DNA from: Roseivirga seohaensis
GTDB taxonomy: Bacteria > Bacteroidota > Bacteroidia > Cytophagales > Cyclobacteriaceae
DNA: 64,000 nt
NCBI RefSeq assembly: GCF_001592945.1
Contig: NZ_LRPB01000045.1
Location: forward strand, 1 to 64,000
Direction of reading: 5' to 3'
A program made the position numbers and the translations under genes. Numbering within the stretch: position 1 is the first letter of the stretch; every line of letters starts with the position of its first letter. Shown here in pieces: positions 35,748-45,268 of this stretch. A model generated the notes under the pieces. That model did no database searches. It was not told the DNA's origin and worked only from the letters and a program-made list of their open reading frames with translations.

Positions 35748-37295
35748 CTACCAATCTATTGGTCTGTAGTCTTTTAAAAATTTACCACACCAATGTTTTC
35801 CGGTGTTAATTCCGTCAAACAAAGGATCTAAAACTCGGGCGGCTCCATCTACAATATCCAGCGGTGGCTGAAAGTCGTGAACCTCTTGTTTCAACTTAGA
35901 AAGCTCAGCAGGATCTTCATCGGTTACCCAACCCGTATCTACAGCATTCATGTAAATTCCATCCTTCGCAAAGTCAGAAGCAGAAGTATGCGTCATCATG
36001 TTCAAGGCAGCTTTGGCCATGTTCGTATGCGGATGTCGGTCTTCTTTATGGAAACGGTGGAACTTGCCTTCCATGGCCGAAACGTTAATAATATGTTTCA
36101 TGCCCGTGTTTTCTTTTCGCATTAAATTCGAAAGTCGGTTACACAAAACAAAGGGCGCTACGGCATTTACGAGCTGTACTTCCACCATTTCAGGTGTTTC
36201 AATTTGACCCAACCTTAAGCGCCAGCTGTTGGTCTTTCTTAGGTCAACTTGTTGCAAATCAGCATCTAATTGCCCTTCAGGGAATACTTCTTTGGTAGGA
36301 AGCGAATTATCGAAACTGTATGGGATTTGAGACAGCTGAGCAGAAGCCCTGATTCCAATACCTGGTTCTGGTGCATGCCAAGTCACTGAAAGGGCATTGT
36401 TCTTCTTGTCTGAAACACCCGAAGAAAGCGTTCTCAATTCCTGCAAGCAGTAATGATGATCAGCCAAAAGGTCTTTCACATAAGGCGTGAGTTTTTCAAT
36501 TGGTTTTTCTTCATTCTCCATCAGGTGATGGTAGAAACCAGAAGGTCTTCTTACGGTTTGTGCCGCATTATTGATTAAAATATCGAGTCGATCGTATTTC
36601 TGCTCTATGTAATTACAGAAGATTTCCACACTCGGAATATGCCTTAAATCTAAACCGTGAATCTTTAGACGATGTCCCCAATCGGCATAATCTGCTTCTT
36701 TCGAATAACGAATGGCAGAATCAACAGGGAATCGGGTAGTGGCCACTACGGTAGCGCCAGCCCTTAAGAGCATTAAAGTAATGTGATAACCAATCTTAAG
36801 TCTGGAACCAGTAACCAAGGCTACTTGGCCGGTAAGGTCTGCGGTTTGAAATCTTTTGGCATAATTAAAGTCACCGCAATCTTTGCACATGGCATCGTAG
36901 AAATGGTGCACTTTAGTGTACACCGCTTTGCACACATAGCAGTTTCTAGGTGATTCCAGTTCTGGGGTATCCAGCTTTTCTGGTTCAACCAAAGAAATGA
37001 GTTTTGGCGCTTCAAAAACAATTTGCTCTCTGGCACTTCGAATACCAGTGGTTTTTCGGGCGTGTTTATCGCGCTCAATCATTTTGCGTTTGGCGGCTTT
37101 TTTAGCGTCCTTTCTGCGCCTTGCAAATTCTTCTCGGTCGGGACGGGTTAATTTTCCAGCCGCCATAAATAAGGCTACTCGTTGTTCCTCAGGCATTTCA
37201 AAGAGTTGGTTGGTATCGCCAATAAGGCGTTCCATTACTTCAATACAGCGCTGTATTTCTTCCTGACTTAGCTGTTTATCGGCCTCTTCTTTCAT
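35748..37295 (-). CDS. SDR-like protein with N-terminal zinc ribbon
   Basis: 515 aa. Residues 1-100 are charged and helical. Then comes a four-cysteine zinc ribbon (NCYVC ... MCKDC, about 117-140), followed by a Rossmann SDR domain ([30 protein letters not shown]). The SDR catalytic YxxxK is not kept: in [11 protein letters not shown] the Tyr position is Thr424 before Lys428, so classical SDR catalysis is doubtful. A large insert separates the two halves of the SDR domain. Similar zinc-ribbon SDR-like proteins exist in bacteria and plants; function unknown. A TACCTTTG promoter lies 27 bases upstream. Confidence 0.83.
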   Translation of the reverse strand: MKEEADKQLSQEEIQRCIEVMERLIGDTNQLFEMPEEQRVALFMAAGKLTRPDREEFARRRKDAKKAAKRKMIERDKHARKTTGIRSAREQIVFEAPKLISLVEPEKLDTPELESPRNCYVCKAVYTKVHHFYDAMCKDCGDFNYAKRFQTADLTGQVALVTGSRLKIGYHITLMLLRAGATVVATTRFPVDSAIRYSKEADYADWGHRLKIHGLDLRHIPSVEIFCNYIEQKYDRLDILINNAAQTVRRPSGFYHHLMENEEKPIEKLTPYVKDLLADHHYCLQELRTLSSGVSDKKNNALSVTWHAPEPGIGIRASAQLSQIPYSFDNSLPTKEVFPEGQLDADLQQVDLRKTNSWRLRLGQIETPEMVEVQLVNAVAPFVLCNRLSNLMRKENTGMKHIINVSAMEGKFHRFHKEDRHPHTNMAKAALNMMTHTSASDFAKDGIYMNAVDTGWVTDEDPAELSKLKQEVHDFQPPLDIVDGAARVLDPLFDGINTGKHWCGKFLKDYRPIDW

Positions 37296-37322
37296 AAAAC
37301 AAAGGATTGAAAATTATGGCTG

Positions 37323-37330
37323 CAAAGGTA
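37323..37330 (-). promoter_or_regulatory. TAnnTTTG promoter box of the SDR-like gene
   Basis: On the minus strand TACCTTTG matches the -7 element exactly and ends 27 bases before the ATG at 37295. Confidence 0.6.
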
Positions 37331-37462
37331 TACATTAAACCTGATTTCAACTTTATAAATGAAGTAACTCACCGAAGCGCTAAGTATGAAATTATAAAAA
37401 TTTACGTCCTTGTGTAAGAAATCCATTGCCTGTTGGTACTAGTAATTTGAGAATAAGGCAAA

Positions 37463-37957
37463 ATGACGGAAAACGAAATCAATCACATTTTTCAAACCTG
37501 GTTAAAGCAGCATAAAGCTTTACTATTTAAAATAGTGAGGTCCTATGCCTTTAACGAAGAAGACAGAGATGATCTTTTTCAAGAAATCGCGATTCAGGTT
37601 TGGAAGTCTGTGGCGAGTTTTAAGCAACAATCAGCGGTAACCACTTGGCTCTATCGTGTTGCGCTAAACACGGCCATCAAATGGACTACCAAGGAGCGAA
37701 AGCACCAAGATGGACATGAGTCGATTGATATTAGTCAACACATCATTGAAAGTCATCAACTGCCAGACGATCGGTTAGCTTGGTTGTATGAGGAAATTGC
37801 CCAACTCAATGAGGTAGATCGTTCACTCACCCTCTTATTATTGGATGGGTTCAGCTATAAAGAGATGTCCAAGATTTTGGGAATTTCTGAAAGCAATGTA
37901 GGAGTGAAGATCAACCGAATCAAAAAACATTTAACCACGAAATCAGAAAAATCATGA
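37463..37957 (+). CDS. ECF-type RNA polymerase sigma factor
   Basis: 164 aa. Region 2 (about 15-85): LFKIVRSYAFNEEDRDDLFQEIAIQVW, with TTWLYRVALNTAI. Region 4 (about 105-158): LNEVDRSLTLLLLDGFSYKEMSKILGISESNVGVKINRIKKHL. No region 3, as expected for ECF factors. The stop overlaps the ATG of the next membrane protein (ATGA), so that gene is the likely regulator or partner. ATG start; no clear autoregulated -35/-10 pair was identified. Confidence 0.93.
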   Translation: MTENEINHIFQTWLKQHKALLFKIVRSYAFNEEDRDDLFQEIAIQVWKSVASFKQQSAVTTWLYRVALNTAIKWTTKERKHQDGHESIDISQHIIESHQLPDDRLAWLYEEIAQLNEVDRSLTLLLLDGFSYKEMSKILGISESNVGVKINRIKKHLTTKSEKS

Positions 37958-38544
37958 TCGCCATGGAATTTAAGGAAATGAAAAAAATATGGGATACGCA
38001 GAACGATGAGGCACTTTATGTCATTAATGAAGATGCACTGCACAGAAGAATTAAAGCGAAGAAAGTAGGTACAAAAAGAAGAACCAGTTTCTCAGAAGTG
38101 GTACTTATTGCCTCTAACCTTTGTGCGGGAGGTGTAGTAATTATATCACATTTACTGAAAAATAGTGGCAATGTAGTTGCGGTCACTATGGGAGCTATGA
38201 TGATGATTGTTGGTATGTATATTTTGTTTCTGCGTTCGCAAAGAATCAAAAGAGACCAGCAAACAGATGTTTCTATTTTGGGAGACTTAGAGAATGCGAT
38301 TGAGAACATCAATTATAGAATTAAGCTTTCTCAATCCATGATTTGGTTCTGTTTGATTGTGATTGCACTCACTATGTATACTGTACTTAATAGCGATCAA
38401 TCTGTGTTTAACATTGTCTTGATCTCGGCTTTCTTTATTGTAGGCTTTATTATGAGCCGTTGGGAACACAAGCGATTTAACCTTGGAAAAAAGAAGCAAC
38501 TGCTAGACTTAAAGGAAAAGTTGATCAATGAATTTGAGATGTAA
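37954..38544 (+). CDS. membrane protein coupled to the ECF sigma factor
   Basis: 196 aa. A basic N-terminal cytoplasmic part (about 1-45, MEFKEMKKIWDTQNDEAL), then four membrane helices in two pairs and a charged C-terminus. The ATGA overlap with the sigma gene implies coupled translation, and the position fits an anti-sigma factor. No zinc-binding HxxxCxxC motif is visible, so it is not a ZAS-type anti-sigma. Function is inferred from context only. The ATG at 37963 is an alternative start. Confidence 0.72.
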   Translation: MIAMEFKEMKKIWDTQNDEALYVINEDALHRRIKAKKVGTKRRTSFSEVVLIASNLCAGGVVIISHLLKNSGNVVAVTMGAMMMIVGMYILFLRSQRIKRDQQTDVSILGDLENAIENINYRIKLSQSMIWFCLIVIALTMYTVLNSDQSVFNIVLISAFFIVGFIMSRWEHKRFNLGKKKQLLDLKEKLINEFEM

Positions 38545-38563
38545 TTTCAATCACACCACAAAT

Positions 38564-38600
38564 AAAATGGCTTTTCTATTCAATAGAGAAGCCATTTTTT
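38564..38600. terminator. bidirectional terminator
   Basis: AATGGCTTTTCTATT and AATAGAGAAGCCATT pair with one G-T wobble around a 1-base turn, followed by TTTTTT. It lies between the sigma-factor operon and the convergent hydrolase gene. Confidence 0.85.
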
Positions 38601-38619
38601 CTTGGAGATTTAGGTAAAA

Positions 38620-39507
38620 CTAAACCAAATTATCCTTAAAGAACTTGATGGTTCTTGACCAGGCTAAAGTAGCAGCTGCTTCATCATAACGAGGAGTGGT
38701 GTTATTGTGAAAGCCATGGTTTACATCAGGGTAAATAAAGGCTTCATACTTTACATTATTGGCTTTTAGTACTTCCTCGTAAGCTGGCCACCCCGCATTC
38801 ACTCGGGTATCTAAACCAGCATATTGTAACATCAAAGGAGCTTTTACCTTTGCAGCATCTTCTGCCGAAGGTTGACCACCATAGAAAGGAACTGCTGCGC
38901 CTAAAGTAGGTACTTTTACCGCCATCATATTGGCAATCCAACCACCAAAACAAAAACCGACAACGCCTATTTTACCATTACAATCGGGGTGATTGCGTAA
39001 ATACTCATAAGCTGCAATGAAATCCTCTAGCATCTCATTTCTATCGCGTTTGCTTTGCATGGCCCTGCCTTCATCATCATTGCCAGGGTAGCCACCCAGC
39101 GGAGTGAGGGCATCGGGTGCCAAAGAGATAAAACCATCTACAGCAGCTCTGCGTCCTACATCTTCAATATAAGGGTTTAACCCACGGTTTTCATGCACCA
39201 CAACAATTCCAGGTAGTTTACCGCTCGAATTGTTGGGTTTAGATAACAAACCTTTGATAGTTCCTCCACCTTTTGGCGAATTATAGTTTATATAATCTGA
39301 ACTAATTCTTTCATCATCTGGGGCTACCAGCATGGTGTCTTTATAATTGGGCATCATAAAGCTCATAAGAGAACCGATGGTTATTCCACCAACCGCATAA
39401 AGGGAAAGCCTTTCCATAAAAGCCCTTCGGTCAATTTTACTATGGGCATAGTCATCGTACAGATCAAAAATTTCCGGATTGACTTCTTCTTTGGTTAGCT
39501 TTTTCAT
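38620..39507 (-). CDS. dienelactone hydrolase family protein, exported
   Basis: 295 aa. Near the N-terminus [23 protein letters not shown] is a twin-arginine-like signal (RRAFM plus hydrophobic stretch), so export to the periplasm is likely. The alpha/beta-hydrolase body has VVHENRGL, the nucleophile elbow GFCFGG (Cys as in DLH), Asp in YAGLDTRVN and His in [10 protein letters not shown], giving a Cys-Asp-His triad. DLH-like enzymes hydrolyse lactones or esters; the substrate is unknown. It is monocistronic. Confidence 0.9.
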   Translation of the reverse strand: MKKLTKEEVNPEIFDLYDDYAHSKIDRRAFMERLSLYAVGGITIGSLMSFMMPNYKDTMLVAPDDERISSDYINYNSPKGGGTIKGLLSKPNNSSGKLPGIVVVHENRGLNPYIEDVGRRAAVDGFISLAPDALTPLGGYPGNDDEGRAMQSKRDRNEMLEDFIAAYEYLRNHPDCNGKIGVVGFCFGGWIANMMAVKVPTLGAAVPFYGGQPSAEDAAKVKAPLMLQYAGLDTRVNAGWPAYEEVLKANNVKYEAFIYPDVNHGFHNNTTPRYDEAAATLAWSRTIKFFKDNLV

Positions 39508-39676
39508 TTGAATATGGATTTGGTGGGTTTAACTTATTGATTGACTGTTCAATATAGCTGAAAGTTTAAGGCGAGACAAGAGGTGTTGTGTGATGAAGAA
39601 CATAAAACGTTCATCAAAAAGGCTTTAATCAACTCAGATTTAAACCCTATCTTCATTCCCAATAAAGACCTAAATA

Positions 39677-40981
39677 ATGAAGAAACTAACCGCCATATTT
39701 TTTCTGACTTCCCTGAGTTTTAATCTTTTCGCTCAAAAGGCAGAGGTTGAAAAAGCCTATACGAAAGAAATCAAGAACCTTACTTTGGAAAAACAGCTTG
39801 AAAAGGCTTTCCAAGTGATAGATGAGCTTGAGCCTCAAAGTCAAAGTGATTTGGTGCTATTGACGGAAATTGAAGCGCCTCCGTTTAAGGAAACCAAACG
39901 AGCCTTAAAGTATAAGGAAATGCTAGAAGAAGCAGGTGCTGATCGAGTTTGGATTGACGAAGTGGGTAATGTTTTGGCTTTAAAGAAGGGTACGAAAGGT
40001 GGTAGAACTGTTGCCCTAGATGCACATTTAGATACCGTTTTTCCTGAAGGTACCGATGTAAAAGTAAAATACAAAGGAGATACCATGTACGCCCCCGGTA
40101 TTGGTGACGATACTCGAGGTTTGGTGGTAGTATTAACCACCTTAAGGGCTTTGAATAAGGCCGAAATTCAAACCGAAGCCGACTTACTTTTTGTGGGTAC
40201 TGTGGGCGAAGAAGGCTTGGGCGATTTAAGAGGCGTTCGTCATTTGTTTGAAAAAGGTGAAGTGAAAATTGACGCTTGGATTTCAATTGATGGAGGTGCT
40301 ATCGGTCGTGTCAATAATCAAGCGTTGGGGTCTAAAAGGTATAAGGCCATTTTTAAAGGACCAGGTGGACATTCTTGGGGTGCTTTTGGTTTGGGAAATC
40401 CTCATCATGCTATTGGAAAAGCGATTGACTATTTCGTTCAAGATGCATCTGAATTCACGGCATCTGGACCAAGAACAAGCTTTAATGTGGGCCGAATGGG
40501 GGGAGGAACTTCGGTGAATTCTATTCCTTTTGAGTCGTGGATGGAAGTAGATATGCGTTCGGTAAGTCCTGAACGTTTAAATCAAATTGACAAAATCTTT
40601 AAGGACGCGATGAACCGTGCCTTGGTAGATTACAATAATAGTGATATCAAAGGCGAGAAACTTACTTTAGAGCTTGAGCAAATAGGAGATAGGCCAAGTG
40701 GCGAGCTGCCGACAAGCCTAGCTTTGGTGCAACGTTCCATGGCCGCTACTGAGTATTTTGGTGAAGAACCTTCATTGACCAGAGGTTCTACCAACTCTAA
40801 TATTCCAATCGCCTTGGGCATTCCAGCAGTTACTTTGGGTCGTGGTGGTGTAGGCTCAGACGGACATTCATTGACAGAATGGTGGTTAAATAAAAATGGT
40901 GCTGATGCCATTAAATTGGCCTTACTAGTAACTGTGGCCGAAGCTGGCTTGGATAAAAATAGAAGGATTAGTAATAAGTGA
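39677..40981 (+). CDS. secreted M20-family metallopeptidase
   Basis: 434 aa with a signal peptide (MKKLTAIFFLTSLSFNLFAQ). Zinc-binding residues are in LDAHLDTVFP (His, Asp), PGIGDDTRG (Asp), GTVGEEGLGDLRG (catalytic Glu-Glu) and a C-terminal GSDGHSLTEW (His). The dimerisation domain lies between about 220 and 330. M20 enzymes are amino- or dipeptidases or deacylases; this one probably works on peptides in the periplasm. A TATCTTCA box about 30 bases upstream is a weak promoter candidate. Confidence 0.9.
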   Translation: MKKLTAIFFLTSLSFNLFAQKAEVEKAYTKEIKNLTLEKQLEKAFQVIDELEPQSQSDLVLLTEIEAPPFKETKRALKYKEMLEEAGADRVWIDEVGNVLALKKGTKGGRTVALDAHLDTVFPEGTDVKVKYKGDTMYAPGIGDDTRGLVVVLTTLRALNKAEIQTEADLLFVGTVGEEGLGDLRGVRHLFEKGEVKIDAWISIDGGAIGRVNNQALGSKRYKAIFKGPGGHSWGAFGLGNPHHAIGKAIDYFVQDASEFTASGPRTSFNVGRMGGGTSVNSIPFESWMEVDMRSVSPERLNQIDKIFKDAMNRALVDYNNSDIKGEKLTLELEQIGDRPSGELPTSLALVQRSMAATEYFGEEPSLTRGSTNSNIPIALGIPAVTLGRGGVGSDGHSLTEWWLNKNGADAIKLALLVTVAEAGLDKNRRISNK

Positions 40982-40991
40982 TTTGGGGTAG

Positions 40992-41483
40992 TTACTTGGT
41001 AATAGTGAGCTTTATGTTTGACTTTATCTTGTTGAAGAATTTTTCTTGCCCTTCAAAGGTATAGCCACCAGAAATTAATAATGCAGAGAAAGATGAAGTT
41101 TCAATTTTGAGCTCAGTTTCAGCAATATAATATTCCGAATACCGGAGTCTAAAATTTCGAGCAATTTGAATTCTGACTTTAAATTTGAGTAAAATCCACA
41201 TGAGAGAAAATGGGATTGGCGTTATTCGCTCTTCTCCTCTCACCAAGTGGATTGATTTAATTTCTTCGAAAGGAATTGGAATTGCAATAGAATTTGAAAT
41301 GTAAAAAGTATGGATGAGCAGACCTTTGGTATATATTTCAAAAATGGCTTTTCGCTTTAAAATATCCTTTGGAAACAAGGCTTCCTCATTACTTTTAAAC
41401 TCCTTCACATAATAACTAGTGCTACCTTTTAACTTGGGTTTAATGGGTGAACCAATAGCTAGAAGTTTTTGTCGGGAGTTCAT
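40992..41483 (-). CDS. hypothetical protein
   Basis: 163 aa with a Lys-rich N-terminus, a PH-like beta-rich middle (IHTFYISNSIAIPIPFEEIKSIHLVRG) and one hydrophobic stretch near residue 95. No family recognised. It begins 13 bases after the next gene's stop and may be the last gene of the DUF885 operon. It ends 10 bases from the convergent M20 gene. Confidence 0.6.
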   Translation of the reverse strand: MNSRQKLLAIGSPIKPKLKGSTSYYVKEFKSNEEALFPKDILKRKAIFEIYTKGLLIHTFYISNSIAIPIPFEEIKSIHLVRGEERITPIPFSLMWILLKFKVRIQIARNFRLRYSEYYIAETELKIETSSFSALLISGGYTFEGQEKFFNKIKSNIKLTITK

Positions 41484-41496
41484 TAATATCTACAAG

Positions 41497-42174
41497 TCAA
41501 TTTCTGAATTTATTGACATTCCTATTCCAATAGTCTTCGATAAAACCCCATTTATTGTCCTTGTAGGTATCAATGATTGAATAGGGGAGATTATCTATTT
41601 CCGTGGAGCTATTGTCAGGTAAATATTTAACTATTCTGATTTGCCAATCTTTATCGTTCTCCGAACAACCTTCTCCAATAATGGTGGCTATTTTAACCGT
41701 TTTGAAATTCTCAATCTTGAAAAGATGGCTCAGCCAGTTCATATCGGCACAACCATTCTTAATATAGGAGTAGAAATAATCATGATCATTTTTGATTATT
41801 TGTGCGTCTGGAAAATCCCAAAAATCGAATACTCTAATGAACTCCATACGGGCGCTATCAAACAGGTATAACCAACTACGCCAAGTGTTATATGTCCAAG
41901 TTATTTTTAAGTCTATAAATCCATCTTGATTAAAATCAACGAATTCTCTACCACCACTAGGACCAGTATAATCCATGGAGTCAAGGAAAATAACCCTTCC
42001 ATTCTTAGAGAATTTCAGAAACGAGTGCGTGGGACTATAGTGTTCTTCATTAAACTCAAGTCTGTTCCCTAAAACCATGAAGGTGGTGTCCCAAACAAAA
42101 TCTTGCGCTAGCAAGGATATAGGAGAACATCCTAAAATTAATAGAATCGATATTTTATACTTGAGAAGTTTCAT
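41497..42174 (-). CDS. secreted hypothetical protein with FG-GAP-like motif
   Basis: 225 aa with a signal peptide (ISILLILGCSPISLLAQ). FVDFNQDGFIDLKITW (about 78-93) is an Asp-rich calcium-loop motif of the FG-GAP/XAC2610 type. The rest has no clear homologue. Translation is coupled to the DUF885 lipoprotein gene by an ATGA overlap, so the two probably share a cell compartment. Function unknown. Confidence 0.65.
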   Translation of the reverse strand: MKLLKYKISILLILGCSPISLLAQDFVWDTTFMVLGNRLEFNEEHYSPTHSFLKFSKNGRVIFLDSMDYTGPSGGREFVDFNQDGFIDLKITWTYNTWRSWLYLFDSARMEFIRVFDFWDFPDAQIIKNDHDYFYSYIKNGCADMNWLSHLFKIENFKTVKIATIIGEGCSENDKDWQIRIVKYLPDNSSTEIDNLPYSIIDTYKDNKWGFIEDYWNRNVNKFRN

Positions 42175-43472
42175 TTCAACCCACTTGCAGTCTGCGGATT
42201 GCTCAATAAAACCTTAAAAACTTCCCAGCGTTTTTCTGGCTGGTCTGCCGTTCCGCCTTGTTTTTCAATATAGTTCGCAACCAAGTCTCTACCAAGGTTA
42301 TAATTGATTACATAGCTTCTGTATTGGTCGAAAAAGCGGGTGCGTTGCAAGGCACGATCGGGTTCGTAGAGTAAATATTTCTCAAGCCACTGGGCAGCTT
42401 CTTCTCTACTAATTTCTTTGTTTAAATATTTTCTAGCGGCTTCATTTCCTGCATAATCTAGCTTAGCACGCAACTCTTGGATTTCATAATACTGTTCTGC
42501 TTTGTTGGGGTCAATTCCCGCCAAAGGAAAAAGTACTTCCTTTTCGAACTCGATTCTTTCTTTACCAGGAAAAGCCACGTTAATACCATAGTTGGCGCTT
42601 CCTTCTGCAATAAGCGATTGAGGAGAGAAAAGTGGATACACTGAAAACTCTTTCCAGCCTTTTCCATTCACTAAGTTTTGTTCTAGCAAAGCATTAAAAA
42701 CATGGTGTCCAGGGTAGCCTTCATGACAAGCCAAATCGATGGCCCTTTCAATGTAAATAGGGAAATCTGTGTTCAGTTGAATTAAACTCTGGCTGTTGCC
42801 CTGATAATAATTGTAACCTGACCAAGATTTATCGTTCACGTATTCTAAAGCGAAATTCTCATTTTCTGGAAGGTTGAAATGTAAATCAGTACGTTTTCGG
42901 GCTTCTGTAATGGCGGCCCTGAACACAGCGTCTAATTTATCTTTAGGGATCACAAACTGACTCGCATAAGCTGCGTATCGTTCTGAAATAGAACCTTCAC
43001 CTTCAAGTGCCTGATCCAAATCGTTTAACAAACTGTCAAAATGCGATAGCTCATAATGAGGCGGTTCGGCATCGTATAATAATTTTGCTTCGTCATCGAA
43101 AGAGAATGATTTTCCAGCCATCATTTCTACTTTGGTTTTCACAGCTGTCAACTGCTTTTTCATCATGTTCAAGCGAGACTGTTCCAGTTCGGTAAAACCG
43201 TTACTGTTCACCAATGCTAGCTGACTGAGCAGGGCAGAAGCCCTTTCTATAAAGTCTTCTGAAGGAAGTACTTCAAGCTTTTTGCCTTTAGGTTTCCATT
43301 CTTCAGGGCCATAGTAAGCATCCACAAAGTCAGAGTCGTATTGGCCAATTTCTAATACCAGCTTTACATAGGCTTCAGAAATTGAATTCATTTCTACGGT
43401 CGATTCATTTGGTTTTCCGCAAGAGAGACAGAAAAGTATGGATACGATAAGTAATAGGGCTTGCTTTTTCAT
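42171..43472 (-). CDS. DUF885-family lipoprotein, probable metallopeptidase
   Basis: 433 aa from the ATG at 43472, which begins a lipoprotein signal (LLIVSILFCLSCGK). A TTG at 43499 is rejected because it lies in the promoter region. DUF885 proteins have a gluzincin-like core, here HEGYPGHHVF with a downstream LIAEGSANYG. This gives HExxxH plus a Glu, close to the M3/M32 type, so peptidase activity is likely. It sits in the envelope. A TATTTTTG box lies 5 bases before the start. It is first gene of a three-gene unit. Confidence 0.85.
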   Translation of the reverse strand: MKKQALLLIVSILFCLSCGKPNESTVEMNSISEAYVKLVLEIGQYDSDFVDAYYGPEEWKPKGKKLEVLPSEDFIERASALLSQLALVNSNGFTELEQSRLNMMKKQLTAVKTKVEMMAGKSFSFDDEAKLLYDAEPPHYELSHFDSLLNDLDQALEGEGSISERYAAYASQFVIPKDKLDAVFRAAITEARKRTDLHFNLPENENFALEYVNDKSWSGYNYYQGNSQSLIQLNTDFPIYIERAIDLACHEGYPGHHVFNALLEQNLVNGKGWKEFSVYPLFSPQSLIAEGSANYGINVAFPGKERIEFEKEVLFPLAGIDPNKAEQYYEIQELRAKLDYAGNEAARKYLNKEISREEAAQWLEKYLLYEPDRALQRTRFFDQYRSYVINYNLGRDLVANYIEKQGGTADQPEKRWEVFKVLLSNPQTASGLK

Positions 43473-43477
43473 GACTT

Positions 43478-43504
43478 CAAAAATAGTGACGAGACTCAAA
43501 TGTA
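43478..43504 (-). promoter_or_regulatory. two TAnnTTTG promoter boxes of the DUF885 gene
   Basis: On the minus strand TATTTTTG (43478-43485) lies 5 bases before the ATG, and TACATTTG (43497-43504) a further 11 bases upstream. Both match the consensus; the nearer would give a leaderless transcript, the farther a short leader. Confidence 0.5.
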
Positions 43505-43538
43505 ATGGATTTATAAAAGTGCTTGAAAGTAGACGGTT

Positions 43539-43575
43539 AAAAAAACGCCTTATGCTGAAAATTCAACATAAGGCG
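43539..43575 (-). terminator. terminator of the MATE gene
   Basis: On the minus strand CGCCTTATG (43575-43567) pairs perfectly with CATAAGGCG (43554-43546) around a loop, followed by a run of T. It lies between the MATE stop and the DUF885 promoter. Confidence 0.88.
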
Positions 43576-43596
43576 CTCTCTGAAATTTGCAATATG

Positions 43597-45006
43597 CTAA
43601 ACTTTAAAGGTTTTCCATTTTCCTTTTTTGAACCAATACCACGACACCGCAGCAATCAAGGTTTCGGAAAGCGTAATGGCCAAATAAACGCCCAAAGGCC
43701 CCCAATCCAGGATTAAGGCCGCCACATAAGCCACAGGTATTTGGAACAGCCAAAAGCAGAAGAAGTTGATCACGGTCGGCACTTTGGTATTTCCCGCGCC
43801 ATTAAATGATTGTGTGAGCACCATGCCATAGGCATAGAAAACGTAACCAGCAGCAATTACTTGTAAACTCAAAGCACCAGCTTCTACCACGGCAATATCA
43901 CCTTTAAACCAACCCACAATGGTTTTGGCAAAGAGCAGGTAGATGACAGAAATACTCACCATAAAAATGGCATTGTATTTAGCTGTTGTCCATACCGATT
44001 TCTCAGCCCTTTCGGGTTGGCCTGCACCCAAATTTTGGCCAACCAAGGTTGCTGCAGCATTGCTCATTCCCCAAGCGGGCATCATGGTAAACATCATTAC
44101 GCGAATGGAAATGCCATAACCAGCCAATACATCGCTACCAAATTCAGAAATAATTCTGGTGAGGATTACCCAAGAAGAAGTTCCAATAATGAACTGACCA
44201 ATGCCTCCTAAAGAAACCTTGATCAATCCCCACATGATTTTGCCTCTGAATACTAAATCCTTAAGCCCAACTTTAATCCGACTTCCTCCCATAAAGAGGA
44301 CAACGAGCTGACCAACTACCGCCACTCCACGGCCGATATTGGTGGCAATGGCGGCACCTTCCACGCCATAAGCTGGAATAGGGCCAAAGCCGAAAATGAA
44401 CATCGGATCGAGAATAATATTGATCCCGTTGGAAAGTACTAAAGTCCACATGGCGATGGAGGCATTGCCTGCACCACGGAAAACTGCATTGATTAAGAAT
44501 AGGAGTACTACCGTAATATTTCCCCCAATCATAATTTGGGTATAACGATATCCTTCTTCGATTAAATCGGGTTCTCCACCCATTAAACCAAGAATCTCCT
44601 TGGGATAAATGATACCGAAAACGCCAATCACTGTAGCGATAATTGTACCTAGAAATATGGCTTGAACTGCTGTTTTAGAAGCACCTTCCATGTCCTTTTC
44701 GCCAGTTCTACGCGCTACAACAGCGGTGGCGGCCATACTCAAGCCAATCGCTAAGGCGTATACCAAGGTGATTACGGATTCTGTGAGTACCACTGTGGCA
44801 ATGGCGTTGGTGCTTACCTGAGACACAAAAATCATGTCGACCAAAGCAAAAGTAGATTCCATCAGCATTTCCAAAATCATTGGGATGGAAAGCATAAAGA
44901 TGGCTTTGCGAATGCTACCAGTAGTGAAGTCTTCTTCTTTACCGGTAATGGCTATTTTAAAATAGCGTATAAACTTCTTGATAGAAGATTTTGAAAAATC
45001 TGTCAT
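43597..45006 (-). CDS. MATE-family multidrug efflux transporter
   Basis: 469 aa with about 12 membrane helices and the two-fold repeat of MATE carriers (MLSIPMILEMLMESTFALVDMIFVSQ in half 1, GMSNAAATLVGQNLGAGQPERAEK in half 2). These pumps expel cationic drugs using Na+ or H+; substrates cannot be read here. ATG start. It is monocistronic and ends at a strong terminator. Confidence 0.92.
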   Translation of the reverse strand: MTDFSKSSIKKFIRYFKIAITGKEEDFTTGSIRKAIFMLSIPMILEMLMESTFALVDMIFVSQVSTNAIATVVLTESVITLVYALAIGLSMAATAVVARRTGEKDMEGASKTAVQAIFLGTIIATVIGVFGIIYPKEILGLMGGEPDLIEEGYRYTQIMIGGNITVVLLFLINAVFRGAGNASIAMWTLVLSNGINIILDPMFIFGFGPIPAYGVEGAAIATNIGRGVAVVGQLVVLFMGGSRIKVGLKDLVFRGKIMWGLIKVSLGGIGQFIIGTSSWVILTRIISEFGSDVLAGYGISIRVMMFTMMPAWGMSNAAATLVGQNLGAGQPERAEKSVWTTAKYNAIFMVSISVIYLLFAKTIVGWFKGDIAVVEAGALSLQVIAAGYVFYAYGMVLTQSFNGAGNTKVPTVINFFCFWLFQIPVAYVAALILDWGPLGVYLAITLSETLIAAVSWYWFKKGKWKTFKV

Positions 45007-45210
45007 TGTTGTCTTGAAAAATAAATGTAAAAATATGAGTAATAGGGGGACGAGCTATTTTACTTGCTCGCTTCTGCGACCAGTGCACGGACGGCTACTA
45101 TGGTAAACACAATTCTCATAACTTCATGATGACGCAAATGTGGAAGTTTTTTTTCTTTTCTCAAAATTCAAGTGTAATCTGTCAGTAAGATTTCTTAAGC
45201 CCCATCCATG

Positions 45211-45232
45211 CCTTCCCCAAAGGGGAAGGTTT
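45211..45232. repeat. GC-rich palindrome in an AT-rich gap
   Basis: CCTTCCCC-AAA-GGGGAAGG followed by TTTT, in the gap between the sirtuin and MATE genes. The sequence resembles a palindrome often scattered in Bacteroidota intergenic DNA. It could also terminate the sirtuin transcript only if transcribed from the other side, since the T-run is on the plus strand. Confidence 0.6.
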
Positions 45233-45268
45233 TGCAGCTGTGGTTTATAGGCTTCAGGGATCATTAAA

